Below the pieces are notes generated by a model that worked only from the letters and a program-made list of their open reading frames with translations, was not told where the DNA came from and searched no databases. The position numbers and the translations under genes are program-made. Below, piece by piece: positions 49,128 through 58,855 of a stretch of 64,000 nt of DNA (position 1 is its first letter; the number at the start of each line of letters is the position of its first letter). The DNA comes from Nostocales cyanobacterium LEGE 11386 (lineage in GTDB: Bacteria > Cyanobacteriota > Cyanobacteriia > Cyanobacteriales > Nostocaceae), in NCBI GenBank assembly GCA_015207155.1, contig JADEXK010000017.1:28389-92388 (forward strand). Reading direction: 5' to 3'.

Positions 49128-49769
49128 TTGGGAATAGAACTACGCAGTTTTGTATTTCTCGACAGCCTGCAACCACAACACGCAGCCTATATGGGAACAG
49201 TAGCCCAGGGTTTCTTACCACTACCAGGAGATACATCACTGTGGATTGAAATCTCTCCTGGTATTGAAATTAATCGAATTACAGATGTAGCACTCAAAGC
49301 TGCCTCTGTCCGTCCGGGAGTGCAGGTAGTCGAACGACTCTACGGTCTACTGGAAATTCACTCTAGCTCCCAAGGAGAAACGCGAGCTGCTGGACAAGCA
49401 ATTTTGGCGACACTGGGAGTCCGCAAAGAGGAATGTCTCAAACCGCGTGTCGTTTCTAACCAGATTATCCGCAACATTGATGCTTACCAAACCCAACTGA
49501 TTAATCGCACACGCAGAGGTCAGCTACTACTAGCAGGACAAACACTGTATGTATTAGAAGTTCAGCCTGCTACTTATGCAGCACTGGCTGCAAATGAGGC
49601 TGAGAAAGCAGCAGCGATAAATATCCTTGAAGTACAAGCTGTGGGTAGCTTTGGCCGATTGTATTTAGGGGGACAAGAACGAGATATCCTTGCTGGTGCG
49701 GCGGGAGCATTAACAGCCATTGAAAGTGTAGCCGGTCGGGTCAATCCTCAGGGTGGGAGTCAGGAGTAA
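49128..49769 (+). CDS. ccmP: Carboxysome tandem-BMC shell protein (TTG start)
   Basis: [78 protein letters not shown]; two BMC repeats, 213 aa. Confidence 0.92.
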   Translation: MGIELRSFVFLDSLQPQHAAYMGTVAQGFLPLPGDTSLWIEISPGIEINRITDVALKAASVRPGVQVVERLYGLLEIHSSSQGETRAAGQAILATLGVRKEECLKPRVVSNQIIRNIDAYQTQLINRTRRGQLLLAGQTLYVLEVQPATYAALAANEAEKAAAINILEVQAVGSFGRLYLGGQERDILAGAAGALTAIESVAGRVNPQGGSQE

Positions 49770-49779
49770 AGGAGAGAAA

Positions 49780-50601
49780 ATGGCAAATCGAGAGCATCTG
49801 GCTTTACTAAAAGCAGGTGCAGTCACATGGATGGATTGGAGAAGGAAAAATCCCCAGATTCAACCAGACCTCAGCGCTGCAAACCTCGAAGGAAATAACC
49901 TCAGAGGCGCTAACCTCCAAGGGGTAAACTTGTGCAAGGTTGATTTAGGTAATGCTTTACTGGTGCGAGCCAATCTCCATGGCGCTGACCTCAGTGGTGC
50001 TAACCTTTTCAAAGCAAAGCTGATTGAAGCTAACCTGAGTGCCGCTAACTTCAGTGTGGCTAACTTGAGGGGTGCTTTACTTACCCAGGCAGATTTGAGT
50101 TATGCCAATTTCATTAGCTCTGACTTGAGTGCAGCGAATCTCCAAGGTGCTGTAATCACTGATGCTAATCTGATAGGAACTGACTTGAGAGACGCTAACT
50201 TGAGAGATGCCGATTTGGGTACTGCGAAGCTAATTAGGACTAACCTCAGTTTTGCAAATCTAATTGAAGCTAACTTAATAGCAGCTGACCTCAGTGAAGC
50301 CAACTTGTATGAGGCAGAAGTAATGGGAGCTTATCTGTACAAAACTGACCTGTACAAAGCTAATTTGAACCAAGCTCATTTAAGTGGAGCATACTTATTA
50401 CGGGCTAACTTAAGTGAGGCTGACTTGAGGGGTGCTAACTTGTCATGGACTAACCTGACAGGAGCTAATTTAGCAGGAGCGAACTTAGCAGGTGCTAACC
50501 TTAGAGGTGCTAATCTCAAGGGTGCTAACCTCAATGGTGTGAATCTTCAAGAGACAATCATGCCCGATGCTTCCAAGTATGATGATATCCCACCTCAGTA
50601 A
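49780..50601 (+). CDS. Pentapeptide repeat protein
   Basis: Many A(N/D)L-x-x repeats over ~230 residues. Confidence 0.93.
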   Translation: MANREHLALLKAGAVTWMDWRRKNPQIQPDLSAANLEGNNLRGANLQGVNLCKVDLGNALLVRANLHGADLSGANLFKAKLIEANLSAANFSVANLRGALLTQADLSYANFISSDLSAANLQGAVITDANLIGTDLRDANLRDADLGTAKLIRTNLSFANLIEANLIAADLSEANLYEAEVMGAYLYKTDLYKANLNQAHLSGAYLLRANLSEADLRGANLSWTNLTGANLAGANLAGANLRGANLKGANLNGVNLQETIMPDASKYDDIPPQ

Positions 50602-50948
50602 TTAGCGCGGTCTTGGGTCTATACAAGGTGTATTTTGAGCTACTTGCTCTTGGTTAGCAGCCAACAAGATTGCAGTGATTCTTGATTTTAATTATGAAAT
50701 TCCCTACACCCTACCCTGCTTTCATACAAGTTTTAACAGTTCTACAACAAGGGTTGAATTTCCCAGCATATTAAGCATGTTCGCAACGATGGTCACCAAA
50801 TTTTTAATACTTCAATCAGGCAATTTTCATGCGTATCTAATGCAACGTTTGTAGTAGGCAGCACTTAATTTATACCAGAAGATAAATTAACAAGAGGCCC
50901 CAAAAAAACTTAGCATGATTGTAATAAGTTCTAACCAATAATTATTTT

Positions 50949-52205
50949 ATGAGTTACTACATTGCTCCCCGCTTTCTTGACAAACTTGGCGTTCACATTA
51001 CCAAAAATTTCTTGAATCTTCCTGGTGTCCGAGTCCCCTTGATTTTGGGTATACATGGACGCAAAGGTGAAGGAAAAACTTTTCAATGCCAATTAGTTTT
51101 TGAGAAAATGGGCATCGAAGTGACTCTCATATCTGGTGGAGAATTGGAAAGTCCCGATGCCGGAGATCCAGCGCGGTTGATTCGTTTGCGCTATCGCGAA
51201 ACAGCAGAATTAATCAAAGTGCGCGGCAAAATGTGTGTGCTGATGATTAATGATTTAGATGCGGGTGCTGGACGCTTTGATGAAGGTACTCAGTACACTG
51301 TAAATACCCAGTTGGTAAATGCTACACTGATGAATATTGCTGATAATCCTACAGATGTGCAGTTACCTGGAAGTTACGATTCCACACCATTACATCGTGT
51401 ACCCATTATTGTTACAGGTAATGATTTCTCCACTCTCTATGCGCCATTAATTCGGGATGGGCGGATGGAAAAATTTTACTGGGAACCTGATAGAGATGAT
51501 AGGGTGGGAATTGTTGGCGGAATTTTTGCGGAAGATGGACTTTCACGGCAGGAAGTAGCACAACTAGTTGATACTTTCCCTAATCAATCTATAGACTTTT
51601 ATAGTGCCTTGCGATCGCGTATTTATGACGAACAAATCCGCGAATTTATCCATCAAGTAGGTTTTGAGCGTGTATCATTACGCGTAGTCAACAGTGCAGA
51701 GAAGCCACCAGAATTTAAAAAGCCGGATTTCAGTTTATCTCATCTGATCGAGGCTGGTAAATTGATGGTAGGTGAACAACAACGGGTGGAAAATTCCCAA
51801 TTGGTTGATGAGTATAATCGCTTAAATCGAGGGCGTAAAAATTATCAACCTGCACCTAGTCAGCCGTCAGGTAATGGTTCAACCCAACCTGCAAATAGTA
51901 ATGGGTTCCAGAAACAGCAACACTCAAGTGCCCATCTGTCTCTAGAGACACAAGAACAAATCCGGCAAATCTTAGCTCAAGGTCACAGAATTAACTTTGA
52001 ACACGTAGATGAACGCCGCTTCCGTACTGGTTCTTGGCAAAGTTGCGGCACTGCTCACATTGATGCTGAGTGGGATGCAATATCAGCTTTAGAAGCTTAT
52101 CTAGCTGAATATGAGGGTGAGTATGTGCGGTTGGTGGGGATTGACCCGAAAGCTAAACGGCGGGTAGTAGAAACGATTATTCAACGTCCGAATGGTAAGA
52201 ATTAA
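50949..52205 (+). CDS. rca: RuBisCO activase with C-terminal RbcS-like (SSUL) domain
   Basis: AAA+ P-loop GIHGRKGEGKTFQCQLVFEKMGIEVTLISGGELES; C-terminal IRQILAQGHRINFEHVDERRFRTGSWQSCG SSUL pattern. Confidence 0.95.
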   Translation: MSYYIAPRFLDKLGVHITKNFLNLPGVRVPLILGIHGRKGEGKTFQCQLVFEKMGIEVTLISGGELESPDAGDPARLIRLRYRETAELIKVRGKMCVLMINDLDAGAGRFDEGTQYTVNTQLVNATLMNIADNPTDVQLPGSYDSTPLHRVPIIVTGNDFSTLYAPLIRDGRMEKFYWEPDRDDRVGIVGGIFAEDGLSRQEVAQLVDTFPNQSIDFYSALRSRIYDEQIREFIHQVGFERVSLRVVNSAEKPPEFKKPDFSLSHLIEAGKLMVGEQQRVENSQLVDEYNRLNRGRKNYQPAPSQPSGNGSTQPANSNGFQKQQHSSAHLSLETQEQIRQILAQGHRINFEHVDERRFRTGSWQSCGTAHIDAEWDAISALEAYLAEYEGEYVRLVGIDPKAKRRVVETIIQRPNGKN

Positions 52206-52354
52206 TAGGAAGAGCGATCGCATTGAGTATAAAGCTAAATTAACAGGCGATCGCTCTTTTCTTCAACATCTGATAACGTAACTTCGGCGGACTAAGATGC
52301 TGACGCTACCCTAAACGATAATAGTTAGTGTGAGTCATTTGGGAGCAAAAAGTT

Positions 52355-52648
52355 TTGGCAACTATTACCGATATCGGCACACTAATTAACCACAATCCTG
52401 GAATACACGGCGGTTGTCCGATTGTTGCTGGTACAGGAGTGACAGTCCGGCGCATAGCCGTCTGGTACAAACAAGGTTACAGCGCGGAAGAAATTGCGGA
52501 GCAAATTAGTCATTTGACGTTAGCGCAGATTTATGCGGCTCTAGCTTATTACCATGCAAACCGGGATGAAATTGATGCTGACATTGCAGCAGAAGAGATA
52601 GAGGCTGACCAACTTGAAGCATTGCATAAAAGTGAAAAGCTCTCATGA
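52355..52648 (+). CDS. DUF433 domain protein (antitoxin-like)
   Basis: INHNPGIHGGCPIVAGTGVTVRRIAVWYKQGYSAEEIAEQISHLTLAQIYAALAYYHANRDEIDADIAAE. Confidence 0.88.
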   Translation: MATITDIGTLINHNPGIHGGCPIVAGTGVTVRRIAVWYKQGYSAEEIAEQISHLTLAQIYAALAYYHANRDEIDADIAAEEIEADQLEALHKSEKLS

Positions 52649-52749
52649 GCCGGATTAATTTGTACATGGATGAGGATTCTACTGCACGCGCTCTAGTTTT
52701 AGCTCTACAAAATCGTGGTGTAGATGTAATTCCCAAAAAAAGTTCCTGA
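52645..52749 (+). pseudogene. Truncated DUF5615 PIN-like toxin partner
   Basis: ATGA overlap with DUF433 stop; reads MSRINLYMDEDSTARALVLALQNRGVDVIPKKSS* and then stops. Confidence 0.7.
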
Positions 52750-52751
52750 AA

Positions 52752-53309
52752 TTATCCCAGGCTAAAGGGAAACTCTGATTTAATATGCCAACGCTTACCG
52801 TCGTGAAGTAGCAGCGTTAAATTCTCAGTCATAAACTCAAAATCTAACTGACGTTGGGCAAATTCTGGCCAAGCGGCTCTAAAATTTTGCTTTGTTAAAT
52901 CCCGAAATGCCACAGTCATGTGAGGCGCAAAAGGTCGAGTTTTACCAACCTTGTCTATAATTCCTAAGTTACTTTCTGCATAAGCCATGAAATCTGCTTG
53001 CAAGGTCAAAAGTACTTGACTTTTAACTACATTAATGTATATGACACGTGGAGGAAAGGCTGCATAACCGCTAAGTGTAATTGGTATTGACTGTTGTTTA
53101 CTGGCAAACGCTCTAAGAGATGCTTCTAGCTGCGGGAGGTTGGCATCTGACCATTCAAAAGGTGGTTGGAGGGTAATATGAGGCGGTGACTTTTGGGCAC
53201 CACGACTGGCATAGTGGTCAGCAAAGTACTGCTGAATATTGTTGGCGTACTCCTGAATGTGCTGTGGTGGTAAGAGGGCAATGAAAAAACGGCTCATTTG
53301 AGATTTCAT
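52752..53309 (-). CDS. 2'-5' RNA ligase family (2H phosphoesterase) protein
   Basis: RFFIALLPPQHIQEYAN...SPPHITLQPPFEW...FAPHMTVAFRDL (two HxT motifs). Confidence 0.88.
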   Translation of the reverse strand: MKSQMSRFFIALLPPQHIQEYANNIQQYFADHYASRGAQKSPPHITLQPPFEWSDANLPQLEASLRAFASKQQSIPITLSGYAAFPPRVIYINVVKSQVLLTLQADFMAYAESNLGIIDKVGKTRPFAPHMTVAFRDLTKQNFRAAWPEFAQRQLDFEFMTENLTLLLHDGKRWHIKSEFPFSLG

Positions 53310-53429
53310 CCCGATTTACATGCAAAAGCGTCATTGAAAAATTTTTCACTCTACTGTGATCACTTTGCCAAAGCTGAAAAAATATTACAACTATAATTAC
53401 GGCACAGAAATTGAAGAGGTTGCGAGCAA

Positions 53430-53696
53430 ATGCCTTGGTTTGTCAAAATTGAAGCAGGTAAAGTCGATAAACCCACCTTTGACCAATACGTACCCGCCCA
53501 TAAAGTTTATGTTGAGGATTTGATTGCCAAAGGACACAAAGCCCGAACAGGCTATTGGGCAGAGGAACGAGGGGGGATGTTGCTGTTTGAAGCTGCTTCT
53601 AAAGATGAGGCAGAAGCAATTGTAGCTCTTGACCCATTAGTGCAAAACGGCTGTGTTAATTATCAGTTGTATGAATGGAAAATAGTAGTCGAATAA
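53430..53696 (+). CDS. YCII-related domain protein
   Basis: 88 aa; AHKVYVEDLIAKGHKARTGYWAEERGGMLLFEAASKDEAEAIVALDPLVQNGCVNYQLYEWKI. Confidence 0.8.
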   Translation: MPWFVKIEAGKVDKPTFDQYVPAHKVYVEDLIAKGHKARTGYWAEERGGMLLFEAASKDEAEAIVALDPLVQNGCVNYQLYEWKIVVE

Positions 53697-53734
53697 CACA
53701 CACTTAAGTACTTTTGGTGTTATGCTGATATTTA

Positions 53735-53832
53735 GACCTGGATCTATGCGACTGCAACGCCTAAATCTTGTCAGAACCGGAAGGTAGCAGCAATACGGGA
53801 TGCTTGTGGTAGGCGTAGTCTCCGGGTCGCCC
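53735..53832 (+). ncRNA. ffs: Signal recognition particle RNA, small bacterial type
   Basis: gtcagaaccggaaggtagcagcaatacgggatg apical domain, with acgcct/aggcgt and cctgga/tccggg pairing arms. Confidence 0.93.
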
Positions 53833-53857
53833 TATTTTTTAGGAGCGCTCAGCAGCA

Positions 53858-54247
53858 ATGCCTGGTTTTGGAGATATTGTTCAAAAAGCTTTTTACCTCG
53901 GTGTCGGTTTGGCTTCTTACGCGGGTGAGAAAGCAGGGGGGAAGTTAGCCGAACTGCGATCGCAAGTCCAAAAACTGGCAGATGAAATGGTGGCAAAGGG
54001 TGAAATGAATACAGAAGAAGCCCGCCGCTTCGTCGAAGATATGATGAAGCAGGCTCAACAGCCGCCGACACCCAGTGAAACCCCTGAGAAACCACAGCCT
54101 TCTGAACCTCGACGCATAGAAATTTTAGAGGAAGATGAAGAAGCGACTGTGAAAGAGACATCGACATCAACAGAGAATGTTGATCACTTACGCCAACAAG
54201 TGCTAAAACTGCAAGAAGAGTTAAAAAAACTGCAACAAGACCAGTAA
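53858..54247 (+). CDS. Phasin-like / granule-associated small protein
   Basis: MPGFGDIVQKAFYLGVGLASYAGEKAGGKLAELRSQVQKLADEMVAKGEMNTEEARRFVEDMMKQA, C-terminal coiled coil. Confidence 0.7.
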   Translation: MPGFGDIVQKAFYLGVGLASYAGEKAGGKLAELRSQVQKLADEMVAKGEMNTEEARRFVEDMMKQAQQPPTPSETPEKPQPSEPRRIEILEEDEEATVKETSTSTENVDHLRQQVLKLQEELKKLQQDQ

Positions 54248-54405
54248 AAAGTAACTTTTTAGCTTGAATTATTTAGCAGTATGCTGCACTTGGGCATGGC
54301 GTTATGCGCAGAAACTTGATAACATACATTGCCTAGGATGTAGTCTAGTGCTTTAATCCAGGTAGCACTAACGTCCTGTTTATAGCCAGTAAGGGCGTCG
54401 AGTTT

Positions 54406-54807
54406 ATGGAACAATGGCAAAAAGATTTAGTAGAAATCATAGAAACAGTGGCTGATGAAGTAGAACGCTTCTTCATAGGAATGAGTGAAATGGTAGATGT
54501 CTTTTTTGAGCTAACGGAAGAATTTACTGATCAAGTACAAAATTCTATCGCCACTGAAGTTGACCAGTATTTACAGGATCTAACTGACCCGATTTTGGAA
54601 GTTTACTGGGAACTAGAAGATGTTGTAGGAGATGCAGATCCAGGTTTTCCTTATGGGGTGGAACCAACACCGCATAAAAATGCTGCTTGCATAGGTTGTC
54701 ATAATTACCACGGTCAAGTTTATGGTGGTAATTTGTTAGTCTGTGCTATGCATCCTCATGGGTGGGATGATGAAAGTTGTCCTGACTGGGAAGAGGAGAA
54801 GGATTAA
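54406..54807 (+). CDS. Conserved hypothetical protein with Cys/His-rich C-terminus
   Basis: 133 aa; ...ACIGCHNYHGQVYGGNLLVCAMHPHGWDDESCPDWE. Confidence 0.7.
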   Translation: MEQWQKDLVEIIETVADEVERFFIGMSEMVDVFFELTEEFTDQVQNSIATEVDQYLQDLTDPILEVYWELEDVVGDADPGFPYGVEPTPHKNAACIGCHNYHGQVYGGNLLVCAMHPHGWDDESCPDWEEEKD

Positions 54808-54870
54808 ACGCAGAGGGTCGCTAAGGTACGCTGAGTTTTTTAATTACAAAAGTTATATATTTAACAAATT

Positions 54871-55281
54871 ATGAGCAATTCTGCACCTGAGACTGTATCC
54901 CAAGCAACGTCAGAAATGAAGTATGGCGAACGCGAGATTGCGGAAGGTCAATTAATTACGTTTCCTAATCCGCGTGTAGGTAGGCGATATGATGTGAATA
55001 TTACTTTGCCGGAATTTACTTGTAAATGTCCGTTTTCTGGGTATCCAGATTTTGCGACGATTTACATTACCTATGTGCCGGATGAGCGAGTCGTGGAGTT
55101 AAAGGCGCTGAAGCTTTATATTAATAGTTACCGCGATCGCTATATTTCCCACGAGGAGTCTGCTAATCAAATTTTGGATGATTTTGTGGCTGCTTGTGAT
55201 CCGTTGGAAGTCACGATTAAGGCAGATTTTACTCCCCGTGGGAATGTGCATACCGTGGTGGAAGTGCGTCACCAGAAATAA
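54871..55281 (+). CDS. queF: NADPH-dependent 7-cyano-7-deazaguanine reductase
   Basis: FTCKCPFSGYPDFATIYITYVPDERVVELKALKLYINSYRDRYISHEE. Confidence 0.95.
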   Translation: MSNSAPETVSQATSEMKYGEREIAEGQLITFPNPRVGRRYDVNITLPEFTCKCPFSGYPDFATIYITYVPDERVVELKALKLYINSYRDRYISHEESANQILDDFVAACDPLEVTIKADFTPRGNVHTVVEVRHQK

Positions 55282-55284
55282 GTT

Positions 55285-55332
55285 CTCAACGCAGAGGGGC
55301 GCTGAGGTTTACGCTGAGGTACGCTGAGAAAT
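55285..55332. repeat. gcagagg/cgctgagg dispersed repeat overlapping the ccs1 3' end
   Basis: caacgcagaggggcgctgaggtttacgctgaggtacgctgag; related copies at 54810, 58314 (reverse) and 60005 (reverse). Confidence 0.7.
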
Positions 55333-56694
55333 ACTAGGCTGAGAACTGAGATTATCTAGAATTTGCAAAACCTCTTGTTCAAAAGCTACCTGGGCGCGAT
55401 TAGTCTTACCCCCAATATACAAGCGATCGCCTTTTTGTAATGCCCAAATTTGCGAGTGGGTGAAGTAACTCATGATTGCGCCTAACATTAATAATGCAAA
55501 GCCTGTGTAAACCATAGGGATACCTGGGTCAGATTTGATTTGTAAGCCAGTACTACCCACGACATCAACAATTTTCAGGTTGACACCGTTGACTTTGGCA
55601 GACATTCCTGTGCGTACTGTATCTATTAGCTTGCCAGTGGAATCATAAATTAATACCATGCCTTGCAAGTCTTTGGCAATGACAGAAACACCCTCACTTA
55701 AATCCGGTTTGGTGGGAATCCAACTTCCCCAAATGCGTCCTCTACCGTTGGTATTTAATGATGCCATCGGTAACTGGAAAATGGGACTGTTATTAAATTG
55801 GATGCGAACAGCCGCAATTCCCCAATCAGTTTGATAAAAAGTGACACCGTGATAACGCAAGGGTTGGTTGACGAAAATTTTCTTATGGTCAACTTCCTTA
55901 CCCTGATTATTCAAGACAGACATATCTGAATAAAACTGGTCAATTCCACCAGATGGGGTGTAATCAATCCAAAAACGATTAACTCGCACAGCCCAATTTT
56001 GCAAATCTTGGGGATTAGCCCAAGGCCCAGCATCAATAATATTTTTTACCTGAAATGTCTCGCCACTAGCTACCATTTCCTGGGCGACAAATCCTGTCAT
56101 CGCCCCCAAAATTCCCCCCAGCAGAATAGTCACGATACCCACATGCACGATTATCGGGCCGATACGTCCGGTTATTCCCTTGCGGGCGTAGAGAATATTG
56201 TCTTTTTCTTGAAAAATTTTATAGCGGCGATTCTGTAAGATTTCGTTTAAGGAATTGAAGGAACCAGTATCTAATTCTGCACTTAAAGCTAACTTCTTAA
56301 ATTGTCGGGGTTCTTCATAATATTTCCAGCGACGGGCGGCTTTTAAGGCTGGTAACTGACGAGTGAAAGTACAAGCAGTCAGGCTAGTACCAAATAAGAT
56401 GAGTAACGCCAGAAACCACCAAGTACGATATACATGATCTAAACCAACTACCTGAATGACCTTCCAAGTTAAAAAACCAAATAAAGCTGGATGTTCGGGG
56501 TAGTTAGCCTGATAAAATGCGGGTGACTGACCTTGCTCAATTACCGTACCGCTAACGCTAAAAAGAGCGATGAGTAGTAAGAGTGCGATCGCTAATCGTA
56601 AATTAGTCAGTACAGGCAATAATTCTCGCCGTAAGAATCGCCCAGGTACTGACCACAAACTTGATGCTGTGGAGGCTGAATTTTCTACAGTCAT
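55309..56694 (-). CDS. ccs1: Cytochrome c biogenesis protein Ccs1/ResB
   Basis: 461 aa; [63 protein letters not shown]. Confidence 0.93.
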   Translation of the reverse strand: MTVENSASTASSLWSVPGRFLRRELLPVLTNLRLAIALLLLIALFSVSGTVIEQGQSPAFYQANYPEHPALFGFLTWKVIQVVGLDHVYRTWWFLALLILFGTSLTACTFTRQLPALKAARRWKYYEEPRQFKKLALSAELDTGSFNSLNEILQNRRYKIFQEKDNILYARKGITGRIGPIIVHVGIVTILLGGILGAMTGFVAQEMVASGETFQVKNIIDAGPWANPQDLQNWAVRVNRFWIDYTPSGGIDQFYSDMSVLNNQGKEVDHKKIFVNQPLRYHGVTFYQTDWGIAAVRIQFNNSPIFQLPMASLNTNGRGRIWGSWIPTKPDLSEGVSVIAKDLQGMVLIYDSTGKLIDTVRTGMSAKVNGVNLKIVDVVGSTGLQIKSDPGIPMVYTGFALLMLGAIMSYFTHSQIWALQKGDRLYIGGKTNRAQVAFEQEVLQILDNLSSQPSISQRTSA

Positions 56695-56697
56695 TGC

Positions 56698-57438
56698 TTA
56701 AAAACTTCCCCAGGGAAATCGAGAAATTAAGGAAAATACACCAAATCCTACTAATAGCACACCACTAACTGGGTTAATCCAACCAGACCAGCGCCGCAAC
56801 TCCAGCAGTTTTTTGATGGAAGCAGTAAAAGTACCTGCCAAAATTAATGGTGCTACATACCCTGCTGTGTAAGATAGTAACAAAACAGCACCGAGAATTA
56901 AGTCTTGTGTACTCGCAACCCAACCCAGTAAGCTGGCTAGAACAGGGGTACTACAAGGAGATGCAACTAAGCCAAAAGTTAAACCCAAAGAATAGGAACG
57001 CACTCCCGGCGGTAAATCTGGGGAAATCCAATTCGTTTCACCCAAAGATGGAAATTGTAAGGGTAAGGCTTCTAGTAAATTCAGTCCCATGAGGATGGCG
57101 ATAATACTGACGATAATTGGCAAGCCGATGCCCACTTGACCGTAAACTTTGCCAACAAAAGCGGCTGTAATACCTAATCCGGCTAGGGTAGTTGCTAATC
57201 CCAACGCAAACCATGTGGATTGGGCGGCTGCTTGGAGGCGACCTTTTGCTTCATAACCACCAATATAACCAATGGTAATAGGCAGCATGGAAAGCATACA
57301 GGGTGTGAGACTGGTAAGTAAGCCTGCTGCAAAAATGATACCAATACTTAGTAAGTTGAGGTGTGTTAGTTGGTCAGAAACAACAGTATTAGCAAATTGT
57401 TCTAGTTCGTAAAGTCGGGTTTGCAGAGTCTCCAGCAT
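56698..57438 (-). CDS. ccdA: Cytochrome c biogenesis protein CcdA
   Basis: GLLTSLTPCMLSMLPITIGYIGGYEAKGR...GLVASPCSTPVLASLLGWVAST. Confidence 0.93.
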   Translation of the reverse strand: MLETLQTRLYELEQFANTVVSDQLTHLNLLSIGIIFAAGLLTSLTPCMLSMLPITIGYIGGYEAKGRLQAAAQSTWFALGLATTLAGLGITAAFVGKVYGQVGIGLPIIVSIIAILMGLNLLEALPLQFPSLGETNWISPDLPPGVRSYSLGLTFGLVASPCSTPVLASLLGWVASTQDLILGAVLLLSYTAGYVAPLILAGTFTASIKKLLELRRWSGWINPVSGVLLVGFGVFSLISRFPWGSF

Positions 57439-57522
57439 GGGATGTTGTTAAGCGAGAAATGCTTGTTCTGCTTGAATTCTAGCTTATTTTGGTGGGATGT
57501 TAAAACAAGGGGCTAATTAGGA

Positions 57523-57927
57523 TTACTCTTGCAACCAATCTTCTAATTGTAAATCTGGGATTCTTAATAAATCAGCATCATGGGAAACTAAAATAAGATT
57601 ATTAATTATAGCTGTAGCTGCTATAAATATATCTGCTTCTTGGATTGGTAAACCTCTAATTTTTAAGTCAGCATGAATTTCCGCAGCTTTTTTAAATGTT
57701 GCCAAATCATCTAATAGCAAAATCGTAAATTTTTGCAATAAACTATCAAAATCATATAATTTCTTGACAGCTTTAACTGCTAAAAGTCCCCGCTCAATTT
57801 CATAGTAAGTAATACCGCTAATAAAAACATCCTGGTTTTGACGCTTTAAAGTTTCTAGCTTAGTAGTTACTTTTTCGTTTTGCTTAATAATTGCTGTGAC
57901 GATATTAGTGTCCAGTAGATATCCCAT
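57523..57927 (-). CDS. vapC: VapC-type PIN-domain toxin
   Basis: GYLLDTNIVTAIIKQNEKVTTKL...GITYYEIERGL...QEADIFIAATAIINNLILVSHDADL. Confidence 0.88.
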   Translation of the reverse strand: MGYLLDTNIVTAIIKQNEKVTTKLETLKRQNQDVFISGITYYEIERGLLAVKAVKKLYDFDSLLQKFTILLLDDLATFKKAAEIHADLKIRGLPIQEADIFIAATAIINNLILVSHDADLLRIPDLQLEDWLQE

Positions 57928-58239
57928 TTATTGACGCTTGACTGCTTCATCAAAAATTTTCATTTCTTCTGGTGTCAAATCGTTTAACAAACCGGCCATT
58001 GCTTCTACCACTAAGATTTGATTTATTCTATTGGCTAAGTCGTCTTGAGTAATAGTGTTTATATCATCACCAGAATTAGGTTGAATAAACAAATTATAAA
58101 TTTTATTGGTCATTTTGTTTTTATCTAATCTTTCTTGATATAAACTGTTATTAGCAATCAAATCTTCTATAAGTGCTGAAATGCGTTGAAAGTCGGTTTG
58201 TTGTTGAAAATAAATGTTATTCATATTTTTACTCACCAT
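57928..58239 (-). CDS. Putative antitoxin partner of the PIN toxin
   Basis: Immediately upstream of vapC with no gap; C-terminal ILVVEAMAGLLNDLTPEEMKIFDEAVKRQ. Confidence 0.65.
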   Translation of the reverse strand: MVSKNMNNIYFQQQTDFQRISALIEDLIANNSLYQERLDKNKMTNKIYNLFIQPNSGDDINTITQDDLANRINQILVVEAMAGLLNDLTPEEMKIFDEAVKRQ

Positions 58240-58375
58240 ATTTTTAACTATTTTAGCATAGGCATACTATCTAAGTTATTTTATACTTCCCATATTTCAA
58301 AAATGTCCAAAAACCCTCAGCGTACCTTTGCGCTTACCTCAGCGTACCTCTGCGTTAAAAAACTTTCTTCTTAAC

Positions 58376-58816
58376 ATGAGTAAAATGCCAAAAATTGACC
58401 GTCAACGCGAACATCAAGCCAACGAGAGGACTTTTTTAGCTTGGCTACGTACCTCCATCGCCTTAATTGGTTTTGGTTTTGCGATCGCTCGATTTGGTCT
58501 ATTTCTGCGTCAGTTAAATGTTGCATTAACACAAGAAGAGCCTGCTGTCAATCCTTTATTTAGCTCAGAAAACTTGGGGATTATCTTAGTACTTGTGGGT
58601 ATTTTAGCGATCGCTTTAGCTGCATGGCGATACAATCAAGTATTTTGGCAAATCGAACGGGGTGACTATCGGCCAAACCGTCTACCAGTTTGGATTATGA
58701 CAGGAGTAGTGATGATTTTAGGATTTCTGAGTATTCCTTTACTCTTGTTGCGAAATCCAGTTTCTCCGCGTCCGTCTTCTCTGCCAAATCAGCCACAGTC
58801 CCGTAATCTTCGTTAA
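58376..58816 (+). CDS. DUF202 (YidH-like) membrane protein
   Basis: REHQANERTFLAWLRTSIALIGFGFAIARFGLFL. Confidence 0.9.
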   Translation: MSKMPKIDRQREHQANERTFLAWLRTSIALIGFGFAIARFGLFLRQLNVALTQEEPAVNPLFSSENLGIILVLVGILAIALAAWRYNQVFWQIERGDYRPNRLPVWIMTGVVMILGFLSIPLLLLRNPVSPRPSSLPNQPQSRNLR

Positions 58817-58855
58817 CTTATCTCAATTTGAAACCAGTAATGAGAAAATTACGAC

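Noticed and set aside
54808-54870. preQ1 riboswitch upstream of queF
   Set aside because: The short leader is occupied by a dispersed repeat and I could not recognise a preQ1 aptamer.
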